Source of the DNA: Comamonas sp. SCN 65-56
GTDB taxonomy: Bacteria; Pseudomonadota; Gammaproteobacteria; Burkholderiales; Burkholderiaceae_C
Direction of reading: 5' to 3'
NCBI RefSeq assembly: GCF_001724135.1
Contig: NZ_MEDS01000012.1
Location: 124,001 to 188,000, forward strand
Length of the DNA stretch: 64,000 nt
In this document: in pieces, positions 1 to 9,783 of the stretch
Layout of the letters: the number at the start of each line of letters is the position of its first letter
How positions within the stretch are numbered: the first letter of the stretch is position 1
Made by a program: the position numbers and the translations under genes
Notes under the pieces: generated by a model
What the model was told of the DNA's origin: nothing
What the model saw: the letters and a program-made list of their open reading frames with translations, nothing else
Databases searched by the model: none

Positions 1-2
1 GG

Positions 3-233
3 CGGCTGGCGGCACTCAGTGTTTCTCGCGTGCGCTTTGCGCCCATGAGCGCGGCGCAGATCGACGCCTACGTCGCCAGCGGCGAGCCCTTGGGCAAGGC
101 CGGGGCCTACGCCATCCAGGGCGCGGCGGCGCAGCATGTCGAGCATCTCTCTGGCAGCTACAGCGGCATCATGGGTCTGCCGCTGTTCGAGACTGCGCGG
201 CTGCTGCGCGCGGCCGGCGTGCTTGCGCCTTGA
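3..233 (+). CDS. maf: Maf family nucleoside triphosphate pyrophosphatase, C-terminal part
   Basis: This is the 3' end of a gene that begins before the window. The in-frame reading starts at base 3 and keeps about 76 residues. Maf proteins are small cytoplasmic nucleotide pyrophosphatases that remove non-canonical or modified nucleotides and are linked to septum formation. The retained part shows the family's C-terminal pattern: VSRVRFAPM, then [19 protein letters not shown], then [14 protein letters not shown]. The next gene, RNase G, starts 28 bases downstream, and maf-rng is a common proteobacterial pair, so the two probably share a transcript. The catalytic N-terminal half cannot be seen. 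Confidence 0.9.
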   Translation, partial: RLAALSVSRVRFAPMSAAQIDAYVASGEPLGKAGAYAIQGAAAQHVEHLSGSYSGIMGLPLFETARLLRAAGVLAP

Positions 234-261
234 TGCATGATCGGGGAAACGAAAACCCGAC

Positions 262-1747
<1,486 letters not shown>

Positions 1748-1752
<5 letters not shown>

Positions 1753-1804
1753 AATAGGCTTGTAACACTTGCTGGTAAAGCGCGACAAGCTATGTAAATC
1801 ATAG
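1748..1804 (-). repeat. Dispersed ATAGCT-type dyad repeat, intergenic copy
   Basis: On the minus strand the sequence runs ATAGCTTG, GCGCTTTACCAGCAAG, AAGCCTATTT. It fills the whole space between the convergent ends of rng and the aminotransferase gene and overlaps both stop codons. It belongs to the repeat family seen at about thirteen places in this window. Function unknown; a shared 3' end signal is possible. Confidence 0.6.
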
Positions 1805-2950
1805 TTTTTTCAGCCGGGCGAGCGCGGTGTGCAGCGTCTCGTCCTGCTTGGCATAGCAAAAACGCACCACGCGCTGATCGAAGCCGTCGGCGTAGAACGC
1901 CGACAGTGGAATGGCCGCCACGCCGATCTCGCGCGTGAGCCACTGGCAGAACTCGGCATCCCCCAGGTCACTCACGGCAGAGATGTCCACGCATTGGAAG
2001 AAGCTGCCCGAGGAGGGCAGGAGCTTGAGGCGCGTGTGCCCCAGACCGGCGCGGAACAGGTCGCGCTTGGCCTGGTAAAAGCGGCTCAATCCTTGGTAGC
2101 TGGCGGGGCTGGCCATGTAGGCGGCGATGCCGTGCTGCATCGGTGTGTTGACGCTGAAGACGTTGAACTGATGCACCTTGCGAAATTCCGCCATCAGCGC
2201 GGCCGGGGCGCAGACCGAGCCGATCTTCCAGCCTGTCACGTGCAGCGTCTTGCCAAAGCTGGAGACGACGAAGGCGCGCTCGGCCAGGCCGGCAAAGCGC
2301 GCGGCGCTCTGATGCGGCGCGCCGTCGTAGACCATGTGCTCGTAGACCTCGTCAGAGAGCAGCAGCACGTTGGTGGGCGCAAGCACCTCTTGCAGCGCCA
2401 GCATGTCTTCGCGGCTCCAGACGCTGGCGCTCGGGTTGTGCGGCGAGTTGATGATGAGGAGGCGCGTGCGCGGCGTGATCGCGGCGGCGATTTTTGCCAT
2501 ATCGGGCTGGAAGCCGTGCGGCGTGAGCGGCACATGCACTGCCACGCCGCCCGCCAGCTCGACGTTCGGGAGGTAGCTGTCGTAGCACGGATCGAGCACG
2601 ATGACCTCGTCGCCCGGATGCACGCAGCACAGAATGGCGGTGAGGATGGCTTGCGTCGCGCCGGCGGTGATCGTCACCTCGGCATCCACGTCGTAATGGT
2701 GGCCGTAGAGCGCTTCGGTCTTGCCACTCACCACTTCGCGCAGCGCGCGCACCCCGGCCATCGGCGGGTACTGGTTGTGGCCCGCCTGCATGGCGTGTGC
2801 CACGGCCTCGGTCAGCGCCGGGTCGCAGTTGAAATTCGGAAAGCCCTGGCCGAGGTTGATGGCGTCATGCTCCACGGCCAGCGCCGACATGGTGGTGAAG
2901 ATGGTGGTGCCGACCTGGGGCAGGCGGCTGGTGATGGCAGGGGTGGGCAT
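1799..2950 (-). CDS. PLP-dependent class I/II aminotransferase, methionine aminotransferase type
   Basis: Fold-type I aminotransferase of 383 residues, closest by pattern to the YbdL/kynurenine aminotransferase-like group that transaminates methionine and aromatic amino acids. Visible signatures are NLGQGFPNF near residue 32, the cofactor-ring contacts NSPHNPSAS and LLLSDEVYEH (Asp200), and the Schiff-base lysine in SSFGKTLHVTGWK (Lys234). I start at the ATG at 2950. A longer frame exists upstream, but its extra 33 residues come from the repetitive GTTGAG/GGTGAGC DNA and look non-functional. The gene converges on rng and lies downstream of the LysR gene on the same strand. The exact amino acid substrate cannot be fixed from sequence. 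Confidence 0.85.
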   Translation of the reverse strand: MPTPAITSRLPQVGTTIFTTMSALAVEHDAINLGQGFPNFNCDPALTEAVAHAMQAGHNQYPPMAGVRALREVVSGKTEALYGHHYDVDAEVTITAGATQAILTAILCCVHPGDEVIVLDPCYDSYLPNVELAGGVAVHVPLTPHGFQPDMAKIAAAITPRTRLLIINSPHNPSASVWSREDMLALQEVLAPTNVLLLSDEVYEHMVYDGAPHQSAARFAGLAERAFVVSSFGKTLHVTGWKIGSVCAPAALMAEFRKVHQFNVFSVNTPMQHGIAAYMASPASYQGLSRFYQAKRDLFRAGLGHTRLKLLPSSGSFFQCVDISAVSDLGDAEFCQWLTREIGVAAIPLSAFYADGFDQRVVRFCYAKQDETLHTALARLKKL

Positions 2951-2960
2951 CAGGGGGGAA

Positions 2961-3078
2961 GGTTGAGCGTTGAGCGGTGGGCGGTGGGCGGTGAGCGGTG
3001 AGCGGTGAGCGGTGAGCGTGAGGAAGCGGTGCGCGTCTCGGAAGTTCACGCTGAACGCTGAACGCCCAACGCTGAACC
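2961..3078. repeat. GTTGAG-bracketed low-complexity intergenic element, copy 1
   Basis: A 118-base element between the aminotransferase and LysR genes. It opens with GGTTGAGCGTT (2961-2971) and closes with CAACGCTGAACC (3067-3078), its near-complement. Inside are tandem GGTGAGC/GGTGGGC heptamer-like units on the left and ACGCTGA/ACGCCCA units on the right. The same brackets occur at 47960-48037. Expected to fold as a long imperfect hairpin. Confidence 0.65.
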
Positions 3079-3082
3079 TCTT

Positions 3083-4024
3083 TCAAAGTCCGTAGTCCTC
3101 AGCCTGGCCGGACATCGCGCGCTCGATCAGCTCGCGCGTCAGCCGGTCGCTGACCAGTTCGGCCAGGCGGTAGACAAAATGGCGCAGCCAGGCGCCACGC
3201 TTGAGCGCGATGCGCGTCACGCTGCGGCCAAACAGATGCCCACAGGGGCGGGCGACGAGCTCCGGCGGCAGACCTTCGTGGGTGGCCATCTCGGCCACCA
3301 GGCCTATGCCCATGCCCAGGCGCACATAGGTCTTGATGATGTCCGAATCCATGGCCTCCAGCACGATGCGCGGTTGCAGTCGGCGCGCGGCGAAGGCCTG
3401 GTCGATGCGGCTGCGGCCGGTGAAGGACGGGTGATAGGTGACAAGGGGCTCATGCGCCAGGTCTTCGATGTCGATGCGCTCGCGGCTTGCCAGCGGGTGT
3501 GTGGCGGGCAGTACCAGCACATGCTGCCATTCGTAGCAGGGCAGGGTGACGAGGTCAGGGTAGTCGGACAGCGATTCCGTCGCCATGCCGATCTCCGCCG
3601 CCTCATCAAGCACCATGCGCGCCACTTCGTCGGGCTTGGCCTGGTGCAGGCTGATGGTGACCTTGGGGTATTGCTCGCGCAGCCTGGCCACGGCCGTCGG
3701 CAGCACGTAGCGCGCCTGGGTGTGGGTGGTGGCGATGGAGAGCGTGCCGCTGTCTTCGGCGCTGAACTGCTCGCCGATGCGCTTCAGGTTCCCCACCTCG
3801 CGCATGATCACTTCAATGCTTTTGAGCACATGCTGGCCCGGCTCGGTGATGCGCTTGAGGCGCTTGCCGTGGCGCGCGAAGATGTCCACGCCCAGCTCGT
3901 CTTCCAGCTCCAGAATGGCCTTGGAGACGCCGGGCTGCGAGGTGTGCAGCGCCTTGGCGGCTTCGGTCAGGTTGAGCTGGCGCCGCGCGGCCTCCTGGAC
4001 GAAGCGGAATTGGTGCAGATTCAT
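3083..4024 (-). CDS. cysB: CysB-like LysR-family transcriptional regulator
   Basis: DNA-binding regulator of 313 residues. The N-terminal winged helix-turn-helix (about residues 1-60) reads MNLHQFRFVQEAARRQLNLT then EAAKALHTSQPGVSKAI, which is characteristic of CysB/Cbl rather than generic LysR proteins. The effector-binding domain includes IATTHTQARYVLP and VTYHPSFTGRSRID, matching the CysB pocket that senses O- or N-acetylserine and sulfate-type ligands. By family it should control sulfate assimilation genes, but none are adjacent here. The ATG at 4024 is chosen over a TTG six bases upstream. It is transcribed away from lptG, with 56 bases between them. Confidence 0.85.
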   Translation of the reverse strand: MNLHQFRFVQEAARRQLNLTEAAKALHTSQPGVSKAILELEDELGVDIFARHGKRLKRITEPGQHVLKSIEVIMREVGNLKRIGEQFSAEDSGTLSIATTHTQARYVLPTAVARLREQYPKVTISLHQAKPDEVARMVLDEAAEIGMATESLSDYPDLVTLPCYEWQHVLVLPATHPLASRERIDIEDLAHEPLVTYHPSFTGRSRIDQAFAARRLQPRIVLEAMDSDIIKTYVRLGMGIGLVAEMATHEGLPPELVARPCGHLFGRSVTRIALKRGAWLRHFVYRLAELVSDRLTRELIERAMSGQAEDYGL

Positions 4025-4080
4025 AACCAAACGCTATTGAATATGGCAACCATTATGCCGCCGGCGTTCGGGATAGCCCG

Positions 4081-5181
4081 CTAGCGCCGCAGCACCAGCC
4101 AGCTGAAAGCCGCCAGTGAAAGCACGGAGTAAATCAGCCCCGGGGCCGCGGCACTGAGCCAGGGCGACCAGTTCTGCAGATTGCCGGCGAACCCGAACAC
4201 GTTGTTCAGCAGGAAGAAGCTGATGCCTGCCATGACGCCGCCGAACACGTAGCCGGCAATACCGCCCGAGCGAAAGTGCAGGTAGCCGAAGGGCAGCGAG
4301 AGCACCACCATCACCAGGCAGGAGAGCGGGTAGAACACCTTGTGCCAGAGTTCGATCTCGTAGCGCTGCGCCGATTGCCCGTTGGCCTGCAGGTGGCGCA
4401 CGTAGTTGAACAGGTCCAGCGTGGCCATCTTCTGCGGGTTCAGCAGCGATGCCGCCACCATCGTCGGCGTGATCTGCGTCGGCCAGTGCCAGGTATCTTC
4501 GGCAAGGCGCTGCACCTGCGCCTGGTCGCTGGCGGGATGCGCGAAGACATTGCGCTGCACGCCGGTGAGATCCCAGCCGTCGGCATTGAATCTGCCTTGC
4601 TGTGCATGCACCGTCATCAGCACATGGCCGTCCGCATCGAAACCGAAGATGCGCACGCCGCGCATCAGACCGTCAGGCTCCAGCGCGCGGACGTTGACGG
4701 CGTAGGCATCGCTGCCCTGCTGCTCCTTGAGCCAGGCGCCGGTGGCACCGGCGCTGAGCGGCCCGAATTGCCGCGCTTGCACGATCTGCGCCGCGCGTTC
4801 GCTGGCGGGGGCGATGTAGTCACCGATGGCAAAGGTGCCCGTGGCAAACAGCAGCCCGAGAATCAGCACGGTCCCGAGTGCTTTCCAGGGCCCCATGCCG
4901 CTGGTGCGCATGATGGTGAATTCAGAGTTTTGCGCCAGGCGCGCCATCACGAAAATCGTGCCGATCAGCACGGTGATGGGCAGCAGCTCATAGATGTGCT
5001 GCGGCTGGCGCAACAGCACATAGAGCAGCGCGGTGGAAAGCGGATAGCTGCCGCCCGCCACGCCCACGCTGCGCAGCTCGTCGACCATGTCGAAGAAGAA
5101 GAACAGTGCGACAAAGGCCAATGTGGCGAAGCCGACGCTCAGGGCCACCTCGCGGAAAATGTAGCGGCGCAGGGTTTTCAT
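4081..5181 (-). CDS. lptG: LPS export ABC transporter permease LptG
   Basis: Inner-membrane permease of 366 residues. With LptF and the ATPase LptB it extracts lipopolysaccharide from the outer leaflet of the inner membrane and passes it to LptC/LptA. It has the LptG N-terminus (MKTLRRYIFREV), three N-terminal membrane spans, a periplasmic beta-jellyroll domain (about residues 130-265) and three C-terminal spans. The start codon overlaps the lptF stop by four bases (ATGA), so translation is coupled. lptB, lptC and lptA are not in this window, as is usual for this gene pair. Confidence 0.95.
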   Translation of the reverse strand: MKTLRRYIFREVALSVGFATLAFVALFFFFDMVDELRSVGVAGGSYPLSTALLYVLLRQPQHIYELLPITVLIGTIFVMARLAQNSEFTIMRTSGMGPWKALGTVLILGLLFATGTFAIGDYIAPASERAAQIVQARQFGPLSAGATGAWLKEQQGSDAYAVNVRALEPDGLMRGVRIFGFDADGHVLMTVHAQQGRFNADGWDLTGVQRNVFAHPASDQAQVQRLAEDTWHWPTQITPTMVAASLLNPQKMATLDLFNYVRHLQANGQSAQRYEIELWHKVFYPLSCLVMVVLSLPFGYLHFRSGGIAGYVFGGVMAGISFFLLNNVFGFAGNLQNWSPWLSAAAPGLIYSVLSLAAFSWLVLRR

Positions 5182-6272
5182 GCGGCCTGCCGGCGCGGCA
5201 GCAATGCCCGCCAGCTCCAGTGGTTGTGGCGCGCCGCGAGCACCAGAAGGCCGACGGCCAGCATCCCGCCGTGCAGGCCCAGCACCAGTGCCGGCAGGCT
5301 CAGGCGCTGGGCGCCGACCCAGCTCTGCCCGACATTCATCAGGTTGTAGTAGGCCATGAAGGCGAACAGCGCAAACATCACGCCGGCGCTACGCCCGGCC
5401 CGTGGCTGCACCACCGCCACGGCCAGCCCCAGCACCACCAGGTTGAGCACGGCAAACACCAGCCCCAGGCGCCAGCCGAGCTCGGCGCGCAGCACGGGAG
5501 AGCTGCTTTCGATGAGTGCCAGCGTGGTCGCCGTTTTGGTGGAGCCGGCGCCATGGTCTGACGCCTGCGCCTGCCCGATGCGTGTGCCGTACTCGGCAAA
5601 TTCACTGATGCGCAGCCCCGGCTTGGCGAGCAGGATTTCCAGCCGCTCGCCGTTGGACAACAGCGCCGTGCGCTGGCCGTCTTCGATCTTCAGACGCGCG
5701 CTCTTGGCGGAGGTGACGGTTTCGCGGTCAGGCGCGGTGGTAGCGACGAAAATCTTGCTGGCGGTGTTGGCGCTGGGCGTGTCCTTGTCGATGAAGAACA
5801 CGCGCGAGCCGCCGGCCGTTTCCTGGAATTCGCCGGGCGCGATGCGGTCCACGTCGCTGCGTTGCTCATAGCGGGTCTTGAGTTCGTCGATCTGCTGGTT
5901 GGCCCAGGGCCAGATGACGAGGGCCAGCGCGCCGACGGCCAGCACGATGGGCCAGGCAAAACGCAGCAGCGGCGCCAGCATGCTGAAAAGCCCGCGCCCG
6001 GCGCCGAACCAGATCACCATCTCGCTGTCGCGGTACATGCGCGAGAGCGTGTTGACGATGGCCACGAACAGGCTCAGGCTGAGGATGGTCGGCAGCTGCC
6101 CCAGCACGGTGAAACCCATCACCAGCAGCACGTCGCCGGGATCCACGCTGCCGCGCGAGGCCTGTCCCAGCGTCCGCACCAGCATGATGGTCATCACGAT
6201 GGTGACGATCACGACCAGGGTGGCGCCGAAGCTGCGCGAGAGCTCCTTGCGCAGGGATGAATCGAATAACAT
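5178..6272 (-). CDS. lptF: LPS export ABC transporter permease LptF
   Basis: Partner permease of LptG, 364 residues, inner membrane. It shows MLFDSSLRKELSRSF at the N-terminus, three membrane spans, a large periplasmic domain (about 125-255) and three C-terminal spans ending near LVLAARHNHWSW. It lies directly upstream of lptG with a four-base overlap. The start is only 23 bases from the divergent pepA start, so promoters for the two directions must overlap each other or the coding regions. The lptF/pepA divergent arrangement is a conserved proteobacterial context and supports the call. Confidence 0.95.
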   Translation of the reverse strand: MLFDSSLRKELSRSFGATLVVIVTIVMTIMLVRTLGQASRGSVDPGDVLLVMGFTVLGQLPTILSLSLFVAIVNTLSRMYRDSEMVIWFGAGRGLFSMLAPLLRFAWPIVLAVGALALVIWPWANQQIDELKTRYEQRSDVDRIAPGEFQETAGGSRVFFIDKDTPSANTASKIFVATTAPDRETVTSAKSARLKIEDGQRTALLSNGERLEILLAKPGLRISEFAEYGTRIGQAQASDHGAGSTKTATTLALIESSSPVLRAELGWRLGLVFAVLNLVVLGLAVAVVQPRAGRSAGVMFALFAFMAYYNLMNVGQSWVGAQRLSLPALVLGLHGGMLAVGLLVLAARHNHWSWRALLPRRQAA

Positions 6273-6295
6273 TGAATCAAAGGGAACGAAGAACC

Positions 6296-7762
6296 ATGGA
6301 TTTTGAACTGAAAACGCTGGCGCTTGCCGCCGCCCCGTCCCAGCGCTGCGATTTGCTGGTGCTGCTCGTGGCCGAAGGCTTTGCGCCAGGCCAGGATGCG
6401 CTTTCGTCGCTGGCAGCGCTGGCGCTCAAACAGGGCGATTTGCAAACCCGCGCCGCCAGCCTGCTGCAGTGCTACGCGCCGCCTGGGGTGGCCGCGCGCA
6501 GGGTGGTGTTGCTGGGCGCTGGCGATGGCAGCGCGGCTGCGGTGCGCAAGGCGGTGCTGGCGCTGGCGCCGGTGCTCAAGGTGCGCGGCATCCAGCAGCT
6601 GGTAGCCGTGTTTGCCCAGGCGCCGCAGCCCGATGTGGTCGCCGTCGTCGTGCGTTCGCTGGCCGAGATCAGCTACGTCTACACCAGCACCAAGAGCAAG
6701 CCCGAGCCGCGATCCCTGGCGCGGGCCGTGATCGGCGTGCCGGCGAAGGCCGAGGTACGCGACGCGTTCGATACGGCGGTGGCGGTGGTCGCCGGGGTCG
6801 AGTTTGCGCGCGAATGGGCCAACCGCCCGGCCAACCACGCCACGCCCACGCTGCTGGGCGACGCGGCGCGGTCGCTGGCCAAACACAAGTCCATCCAGTG
6901 CAAGCTGCATGGTCCGGCGCAGGTGGCCAAGCTGGGCATGGGTGCCTTCATGGCGGTGGCGCAGGGCTCCAGCGAGCCGCTGCGCTTCATCGAGCTGCAC
7001 TACCAGGGTGCCGCCAAGGGGCAGGCGCCGGTGGTGCTGGTAGGCAAGGGCATCACCTTCGATTCGGGTGGCATCTCGATCAAGCCGGCGGCCGGCATGG
7101 ATGAGATGAAATTCGACATGGGTGGAGCGGCGAGTGTGCTCGGCACCTTCCGCGCGCTGGTCGAGCTCACGCCGAAGATCAATGTCGTCGGGCTGATTCC
7201 CGCGTGCGAAAACCTGCCCGACGGCAAGGCGGTGAAGCCCGGTGATGTGGTCACCAGCATGAGCGGCCAGACCATAGAAATTCTCAACACCGATGCCGAA
7301 GGGCGCCTCGCACTGTGCGATGCGCTGGCGTATGCGGCGCGCTTCAAGCCTGCCGCCGTGGTGGACATAGCCACGCTCACCGGCGCCTGCGTGGTCGCGC
7401 TGGGCGGGGTGCGTAGCGGCCTGTTTGCCAACGACGAGGCGCTGGCGGCGCAGTTGCAGGCCGCAGGCGAGCAGGCGCTGGATCCGTGCTGGCGCATGCC
7501 GCTCGATGACGACTACGCCGAAGGGCTCAAGAGCGCCTTCGCCGATGTCGCCAATGTGGCAGGGCGCGATGCCGGTGCGGTGACTGCAGCCAAGTTCCTG
7601 CAGCGCTTTGTCGGCAGCTATCCCTGGGCGCATCTGGATATCGCCGGCACGGCATGGAAGAGCGGGGCTGCCAAGGGCGCGACGGGGCGACCGGTAGGCT
7701 TGCTGGTGCACTACCTTGTGACTGCGGCCAGCGTCTCTCGTGGCGCGGGACGCGGAAAGTAG
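6296..7762 (+). CDS. pepA: Leucyl aminopeptidase (M17 family)
   Basis: Cytoplasmic metallo-exopeptidase of 488 residues that releases N-terminal amino acids; family members also bind DNA. The catalytic C-terminal domain is complete: VGKGITFDSGGISIKP supplies metal ligands and the catalytic lysine, MKFDMGGAASV follows, and the signature NTDAEGRL provides the remaining Asp/Glu ligands. I start at the ATG at 6296 (MDFELKTLAL), 23 bases from the lptF start. A short in-frame extension to 6257 would overlap lptF and has no support. The next gene begins two bases after the stop codon, so they are co-transcribed. Confidence 0.95.
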   Translation: MDFELKTLALAAAPSQRCDLLVLLVAEGFAPGQDALSSLAALALKQGDLQTRAASLLQCYAPPGVAARRVVLLGAGDGSAAAVRKAVLALAPVLKVRGIQQLVAVFAQAPQPDVVAVVVRSLAEISYVYTSTKSKPEPRSLARAVIGVPAKAEVRDAFDTAVAVVAGVEFAREWANRPANHATPTLLGDAARSLAKHKSIQCKLHGPAQVAKLGMGAFMAVAQGSSEPLRFIELHYQGAAKGQAPVVLVGKGITFDSGGISIKPAAGMDEMKFDMGGAASVLGTFRALVELTPKINVVGLIPACENLPDGKAVKPGDVVTSMSGQTIEILNTDAEGRLALCDALAYAARFKPAAVVDIATLTGACVVALGGVRSGLFANDEALAAQLQAAGEQALDPCWRMPLDDDYAEGLKSAFADVANVAGRDAGAVTAAKFLQRFVGSYPWAHLDIAGTAWKSGAAKGATGRPVGLLVHYLVTAASVSRGAGRGK

Positions 7763-7764
7763 CC

Positions 7765-8070
7765 ATGCCCGAACCCAGGCCGTTGCCGCGTTTCATTCCG
7801 ACCTTGACCGACGTGGTGCACCTGCCGCCACTGGTCATGGCGCCGCCCGCTGCGCTGGCAACGCCTGAACCCGTGATCCCTGAGCTGCCGGTGGTCACGC
7901 CGCCCCGTGAAGCGGCGGAGATGGAGAGCGCCATTGCGCAGCGCGTGCACACCTTGTTGCAGGCACGCCTGGATCAGGCCGTGCACCAGGTGCTGGACGA
8001 GCTGCGGCCGCTGGTGCGGGAGGCGGTGGCCCAGGCCCTGGCGGAACAGCCTCCACGCGGGAATTTGTAG
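7765..8070 (+). CDS. Small DUF2486-like protein of unknown function
   Basis: A 101-residue protein in the pepA transcript. The first half is rich in proline with short hydrophobic stretches (FIPTLTDVVHLPP, then PPAALATPEPVIPELPVV). The second half is a predicted amphipathic helix (HTLLQARLDQAVHQVLDELRP). The opening pattern resembles DUF2486 proteins found beside pepA-holC in Burkholderiales. There is no signal peptide and no membrane span. The gene sits where holC (DNA polymerase III chi) would be expected, but it has no chi sequence. The stop codon touches a dispersed repeat. Confidence 0.6.
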   Translation: MPEPRPLPRFIPTLTDVVHLPPLVMAPPAALATPEPVIPELPVVTPPREAAEMESAIAQRVHTLLQARLDQAVHQVLDELRPLVREAVAQALAEQPPRGNL

Positions 8071-8122
8071 GAAAACAAGCCTGTAGCGCATGCTCCATCA
8101 GCGCCATGCGCTATGCATTTTG
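8068..8122 (-). repeat. Dispersed ATAGCT-type dyad repeat, intergenic copy
   Basis: On the minus strand it reads ATAGCGCATGGCGCTGATG, then GAGCATGCGCTACAGGC and a TTTT end, matching the family layout. It lies directly after the DUF2486-like gene and upstream of the flavoprotein promoter. Confidence 0.55.
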
Positions 8123-8123
8123 G

Positions 8124-8166
8124 ATATTTGCATATATTTGCGACGATGAATACACCTGCTTAGAAT
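8124..8166 (+). promoter_or_regulatory. Sigma-70 promoter and direct repeats upstream of the flavoprotein gene
   Basis: TTGCGA (8138-8143) and TAGAAT (8161-8166) are separated by exactly 17 bases, a reasonable sigma-70 promoter. Two perfect ATATTTGC octamers at 8124-8131 and 8134-8141 start 10 bases apart, one helical turn, and the second overlaps the -35 box. They are a candidate operator. The gap 8071-8370 holds this, the preceding repeat and about 200 bases of untranslated leader in which I recognise no riboswitch. Confidence 0.5.
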
Positions 8167-8370
8167 GCAGCGCAGAGGGACACGGAGGCAATCTCGCGAG
8201 TCCCGGCTCCAGTGTTTTGCGGTGTGCGTCTCACCGGACCTGGCGTCCTGAAGCAGAGGGTGTTCCAGGGCGCTTGTGCCTGATGCCTCGTTCTTGTGTC
8301 CGTAGCCTCTGTCCGGCGACTTGCGTTTGCAGCGTGAACCTTGTTTCACCGCAACGCAAAGGAGATTTCC

Positions 8371-9717
8371 ATGTCGGATCGCAGAGGGTTTTTGAGGAAT
8401 GGCGGATTGGCCGCCGCGGCAGGTGCCGCTGGCGTGATGTTGGGCGGCAGTGGCTGCGCAACGGCTGCCGGGCCGGCGGTGGGTACCGGCCGCATGGCGG
8501 CGCTGCCCAAGGCCAGGGGGCCGCGGCTGGTGGTGGTGGGCGGTGGCACTTCGGGTCTGACGATTGCCAAATACGCCAAGAAGGAATTCCCGCAATTTGA
8601 TGTGGTGCTGGTGGAAAAGCGCGACATGTATTCCTCGTGCTTCACCAGCAACCTGTGGTATGCCGGCCTCATCACGCTGGAGAACCTGGCCAACCACAGC
8701 TTCCTGGATGCCGCGGTCAACAACAAGTATGTGTACTTCAATGCCACGGTGACAGGGCTGGACCGTGCGGGCAAAACCCTGGTGACGAGCGAAGGCGACA
8801 TCAAGTACGACTATCTGGTGATCGCCCCCGGCATCTCCTACGACTACGGCAAGATCGGTGTCAAGGACATCGACACCCAGACGGCACTGCGGCAGGTGTA
8901 TCCCGGCGGCTTTGTCTCGCCGATCGAACACGTCACGCTGCACCGCAAGATCCGCGAGTTCGAGGGCGGCGTGTTCGTGCAGACCGTCCCCAGCGGCAAT
9001 TACCGCTGCCTGCCCGCGCCGTATGAGCGCGCCTGCCTGATCGCCTCGCTCATCAAGCACAACAAGATCAAGGGCAAGGTGGTGATCCTCGACGCCAACC
9101 CCGAGGTGACGATCAAGGCGGAGGGTTTTCACGCCGCGTTCGACCAGCTCTACAAGGGCATCCTCGAATACCGCCCCAATGCCGCCGTGAAGGGCGTCGA
9201 TCCAGTCAAACGCACGATAGAGACCGATTTCGACAGCGTGCAGTTCACCGATGCAGCGATCTATCCCAACGTGCGCGCGTCAACCTTGATCGAGCAGCTC
9301 GGCCTGATGGCACCGGCCACCAAATCCAACCAGTTCGAGGCCAATATCGATACGCGCTTCTACAACATCATTGGCGATACTTCGGTGTACGTGACCGGCG
9401 ATTCGCGTCCCCATCCGTATTCCAAGAGCGCCAATACTTCCAACACCGAGGCGCACTACGTCGCCAAGGTGCTGGCCGCGCGGGCGCAGGGCAAGGAAAT
9501 CAGCTGGACCACGCCAGAGACCATCTGCTACTCGGTGGTGAACGCCTTTCCGATGGAGGCGATCTCCGTCAAGGCGCACTATGTGTACGACGCGGGCAAG
9601 GATGCGATCACCGGCTTCTCGCCCGACACCAAGGTATTCAACAACCGCGATGCCGCCAAAGGCCAGGCCACGCTGGAATGGGCCAAGGGCTTGTACCGCG
9701 ACATGTTCAACGCCTGA
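8371..9717 (+). CDS. Tat-exported FAD flavoprotein of the sulfide dehydrogenase (FccB/SoxF) type
   Basis: A 448-residue flavoprotein, probably periplasmic. The N-terminus carries a twin-arginine signal (SDRRGFLRNGGLAAAAG), with a possible lipobox cysteine in GGSGCA. The FAD dinucleotide fold is RLVVVGGGTSG (52-62), and VYVTGDSR near 340 is the second FAD contact. The pair of redox-active cysteines of flavocytochrome c sulfide dehydrogenase is present: Cys213 in YRCLPAPYERA and Cys386 in ICYSVVN. The C-terminal region fits the FCSD flavin-binding domain. Known relatives oxidise sulfide and pass electrons to a cytochrome c subunit (FccA); no such subunit is adjacent, and a Rieske gene follows instead. 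A good ribosome-binding site (AAAGGAG) precedes the ATG. Substrate inferred, not proven. Confidence 0.8.
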   Translation: MSDRRGFLRNGGLAAAAGAAGVMLGGSGCATAAGPAVGTGRMAALPKARGPRLVVVGGGTSGLTIAKYAKKEFPQFDVVLVEKRDMYSSCFTSNLWYAGLITLENLANHSFLDAAVNNKYVYFNATVTGLDRAGKTLVTSEGDIKYDYLVIAPGISYDYGKIGVKDIDTQTALRQVYPGGFVSPIEHVTLHRKIREFEGGVFVQTVPSGNYRCLPAPYERACLIASLIKHNKIKGKVVILDANPEVTIKAEGFHAAFDQLYKGILEYRPNAAVKGVDPVKRTIETDFDSVQFTDAAIYPNVRASTLIEQLGLMAPATKSNQFEANIDTRFYNIIGDTSVYVTGDSRPHPYSKSANTSNTEAHYVAKVLAARAQGKEISWTTPETICYSVVNAFPMEAISVKAHYVYDAGKDAITGFSPDTKVFNNRDAAKGQATLEWAKGLYRDMFNA

Positions 9718-9735
9718 CGCGCAGTTCTCGTCCAG

Positions 9736-9755
9736 GCCACCCTTGTGGTGGCTTT
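9736..9755 (+). terminator. Weak hairpin between flavoprotein and Rieske genes
   Basis: GCCACC (9736-9741) pairs with GGTGGC (9747-9752) around a five-base loop and is followed by only three T. It could attenuate transcription into the Rieske gene, or lower its expression relative to the flavoprotein. Confidence 0.35.
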
Positions 9756-9783
9756 CTCCAGTCTTTCATATTTGGGGATGCTG

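Noticed and set aside
2951-3049. N-terminal extension of the aminotransferase through the GTTGAG element
   Set aside because: The 33 residues are translated low-complexity repeat DNA (TAHRSPLTAHRPPL-type) and family members start at the downstream methionine.
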